Assembly (NCBI GenBank): GCA_045106295.1
Contig: JBGCEI010000185.1
Coordinates: 1 to 16,678 of the forward strand
Origin: WTJX01 sp045106295
Lineage (GTDB): Bacteria > Bacteroidota > Bacteroidia > Cytophagales > JAAEPT01
Direction: 5' to 3'
DNA length: 16,678 nt
Made by a program: the position numbers and the translations under genes. Positions 14,975-16,678 of the stretch are shown one piece after another; the stretch's first letter is position 1; every line of letters begins with the position of its first letter. Below the pieces are notes generated by a model that saw nothing but the letters and a program-made list of their open reading frames with translations, ran no database searches and was not told where the DNA came from.

Positions 14975-16678
14975 ATCAAAATAATCTCTGATAGAAGTCG
15001 CTTTAACATTTCCTATTTCATTTGCTAATTCCTTCAAGGATGTTTCTCTGATCTTTTTCAAACTTTTAAAGCGTTTAAGTAGTTGCTCATACGTAGAAGG
15101 CCCTATGCCTGGAATGTCCGTTAGTTCAGTAGAAATAAAATTATTACTCCTTTTTAAGCGGTGAAATGTAATAGCAAATCGGTGTGCTTCATTTCTAAGT
15201 TGTTGGATTACCTTTAAAGAAGGAGACTTCTTATTAATGTAAAGAGGCAATGAATCCTCAGGGTAATATATTTCTTCTAGCCTTTTAGCGATACCCACGA
15301 TGGCAATTTTACCATATAAATCCAATGTCTTGAGCGATTCGCAAGCAGAGCTAAGTTGCCCTTTTCCACCATCTACAATAATTAATTGAGGTAAATCCTG
15401 TTCCTCATCTAGTAGTCTTCGGTACCTTCTATAGACCACTTCACGCATAGACGCAAAATCATCTGGACCTACAACTGTTTTAATATTAAAGTGACGGTAA
15501 TCTTTTTTAGAAGGACGGCCATTTTTAAAACAGACCATAGAAGCCACAGGATTTGTACCTTGAATATTAGAATTGTCAAAACACTCAATATGCTTAGGTA
15601 ATTCAGTAAGTCTCAAGTCATCCTTCATGATGGTAAGAACTTCTGGTGTACGGTCTTTCTGCTGCTGGTTGGAAAGGGTTAATTCCATCAGCTTTTGTCT
15701 TGCATTTTTAATGGCTAATAGAACTAGTTTTTTCTTATCACCAATCTCAGGTACAGAAAAAGAAACTGTTTCAGGAAGTAACACGGCTAACGGCAAGTGA
15801 CTAATAATCGGTACTTTTGATTGGGAGGAGAGTTCTTCACTAAGCATGTGAGCAATACTTGAAGTCAGTAACTCTTCTTCTGTTTCCTCTAAACTCTTTT
15901 TGATGATTGTATTTTGAGAACTGACAATATTTCCATTAACAATGGAAATAGAGTGGACTACGGCTTTATTGCCTTCAGAAGCAATGCCAAACACGTGCAA
16001 ATTGTCTGCTTTTATGTTTGCCACAATTGATTTGCTCTGGTACCTCTCTAGGCTATCTAATTTTTCTTTTGCCTCTTGGGCTTTTTCAAACTCCAATTTC
16101 TTAGCATGTTTTGCTATTTTATCTTTGAAATAAGTTTTTACTACACCAATATTTCCCTTTAAGATGTGACGTGCTTGAGCTATTTCTTGATTGTAATCAG
16201 CCTCTGTTTGTTTGTTTACACAAGGACCTTTACAATTACCTATATGGTATTCTAAGCAAACAGAGAATTTTTCCTTTCTAATATTTTCTTCCGAAAGAGC
16301 TAGACGGCACGTCCGAATTTTGTAGAGCTTACGTATTAATTCTAATAAAGCATACACTGCCTTTACATTGGTAAATGGACCAAAATACTCTCCTGACCCT
16401 TCAAATCGTCGTCTAGTAGAAATTATTCTAGGGAAACGTTCGTTTACAATACATATGTGAGGGTACGATTTATCATCTTTGAGGTTGATGTTGTATTTAG
16501 GTTGATTTTCTTTTATTAATGCATTTTCAAGTAGCAAAGCATCAAACTCACTATCTACTATAGTATACTGTATGGAATTAATTTGACTAACTAGTCTTCG
16601 TGTTTTTCTGCTAATATTCTTTTGTTGGTTGAAGTAACTGGTTACTCTGCTTTTCAGACTTTTAGCTTTACCTACGTA
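14963..16678 (-). CDS. uvrC: Excinuclease ABC subunit C (UvrC), N-terminus outside the window
   Basis: UvrC makes both incisions around bulky DNA damage together with UvrA and UvrB. The frame is open to the right edge: 571 residues are visible and roughly 25-35 N-terminal residues are missing. The visible part begins in the GIY-YIG nuclease domain (YVGKAKSLKSRV at the right edge, catalytic-region Glu in LLLENALIKENQPKYNI at about 16538-16490). It continues through the Cys-rich segment (CLEYHIGNCKGPC), the UVR motif that contacts UvrB (KLEFEKAQEAKEKLDSLERY, near 16040-16100), and the RNase H-like nuclease with Asp in ECFDNSNIQG and in IVDGGKGQL. The last part is a helix-hairpin-helix pair (LTDIPGIGPSTYEQLLKRF). 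A TTG at 16537 is internal, not the start. No truncation is seen apart from the window edge. Confidence 0.98.
   Translation of the reverse strand, partial: YVGKAKSLKSRVTSYFNQQKNISRKTRRLVSQINSIQYTIVDSEFDALLLENALIKENQPKYNINLKDDKSYPHICIVNERFPRIISTRRRFEGSGEYFGPFTNVKAVYALLELIRKLYKIRTCRLALSEENIRKEKFSVCLEYHIGNCKGPCVNKQTEADYNQEIAQARHILKGNIGVVKTYFKDKIAKHAKKLEFEKAQEAKEKLDSLERYQSKSIVANIKADNLHVFGIASEGNKAVVHSISIVNGNIVSSQNTIIKKSLEETEEELLTSSIAHMLSEELSSQSKVPIISHLPLAVLLPETVSFSVPEIGDKKKLVLLAIKNARQKLMELTLSNQQQKDRTPEVLTIMKDDLRLTELPKHIECFDNSNIQGTNPVASMVCFKNGRPSKKDYRHFNIKTVVGPDDFASMREVVYRRYRRLLDEEQDLPQLIIVDGGKGQLSSACESLKTLDLYGKIAIVGIAKRLEEIYYPEDSLPLYINKKSPSLKVIQQLRNEAHRFAITFHRLKRSNNFISTELTDIPGIGPSTYEQLLKRFKSLKKIRETSLKELANEIGNVKATSIRDYFDKTS

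Noticed and set aside
16535..16537. TTG start for uvrC that would give a complete 524-residue gene
   Set aside because: The frame continues upstream to the window edge and encodes the expected GIY-YIG sequence (YVGKAKSLKSRV), so the gene is cut by the window, not shortened.

Overview
The window looks like a chromosomal segment of an AT-rich member of the Bacteroidota, probably Cytophagales-like; the rank below phylum is a guess. The signs are start codons mostly without Shine-Dalgarno sequences, promoter elements of the Bacteroidota TAnnTTTG type (clearest upstream of ispF), a membrane-anchored PpiD-type foldase, a FloA/NfeD pair, and a 7TM-DISM/SpoIIE signalling protein. No insertion sequence, phage gene, CRISPR array or tRNA was seen.

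Layout. Positions 1-391 are the 3' end of a 23S rRNA gene, followed by a 5S rRNA and a strong intrinsic terminator that closes an rRNA operon. Next come a PpiD/SurA-type periplasmic foldase (857-3025) with its own terminator, and then a compact four-gene arsenic operon on the + strand (3139-5323): arsR, an ArsI/CadI-type glyoxalase-fold metalloenzyme, a thioredoxin-type arsenate reductase arsC, and a GlpF-type aquaglyceroporin (AqpS-like). A perfect 28-bp palindrome lies just before arsR and is probably the ArsR operator.

From 5370 to 9678 all genes are on the - strand: floA and nfeD (flotillin and its NfeD partner), rpoN (sigma-54), and the tightly coupled ispF-rlmB pair (isoprenoid precursor synthesis and 23S rRNA methylation). 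A divergent + strand pair follows: a 7TM-DISM receptor fused to a SpoIIE/PP2C phosphatase, then, 2 bp later, a thiol redoxin. From 12428 a convergent - strand ArnT/PMT-like membrane glycosyltransferase is divergent from a flippase-like/LPG-synthase-TM membrane protein (14095-14958). The window ends inside uvrC, which runs off the right edge with its N-terminus missing.

How the genes work together. The arsenic operon is the most coherent accessory unit. ArsC would reduce arsenate to arsenite and the aquaglyceroporin would let arsenite leave by diffusion; no Acr3 or ArsB pump is present in or beside the operon. The ArsI-like enzyme suggests that methylated trivalent arsenicals are also handled. 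All three soluble proteins of the operon carry cysteines at their extreme C-termini. The rest of the window is mostly housekeeping.
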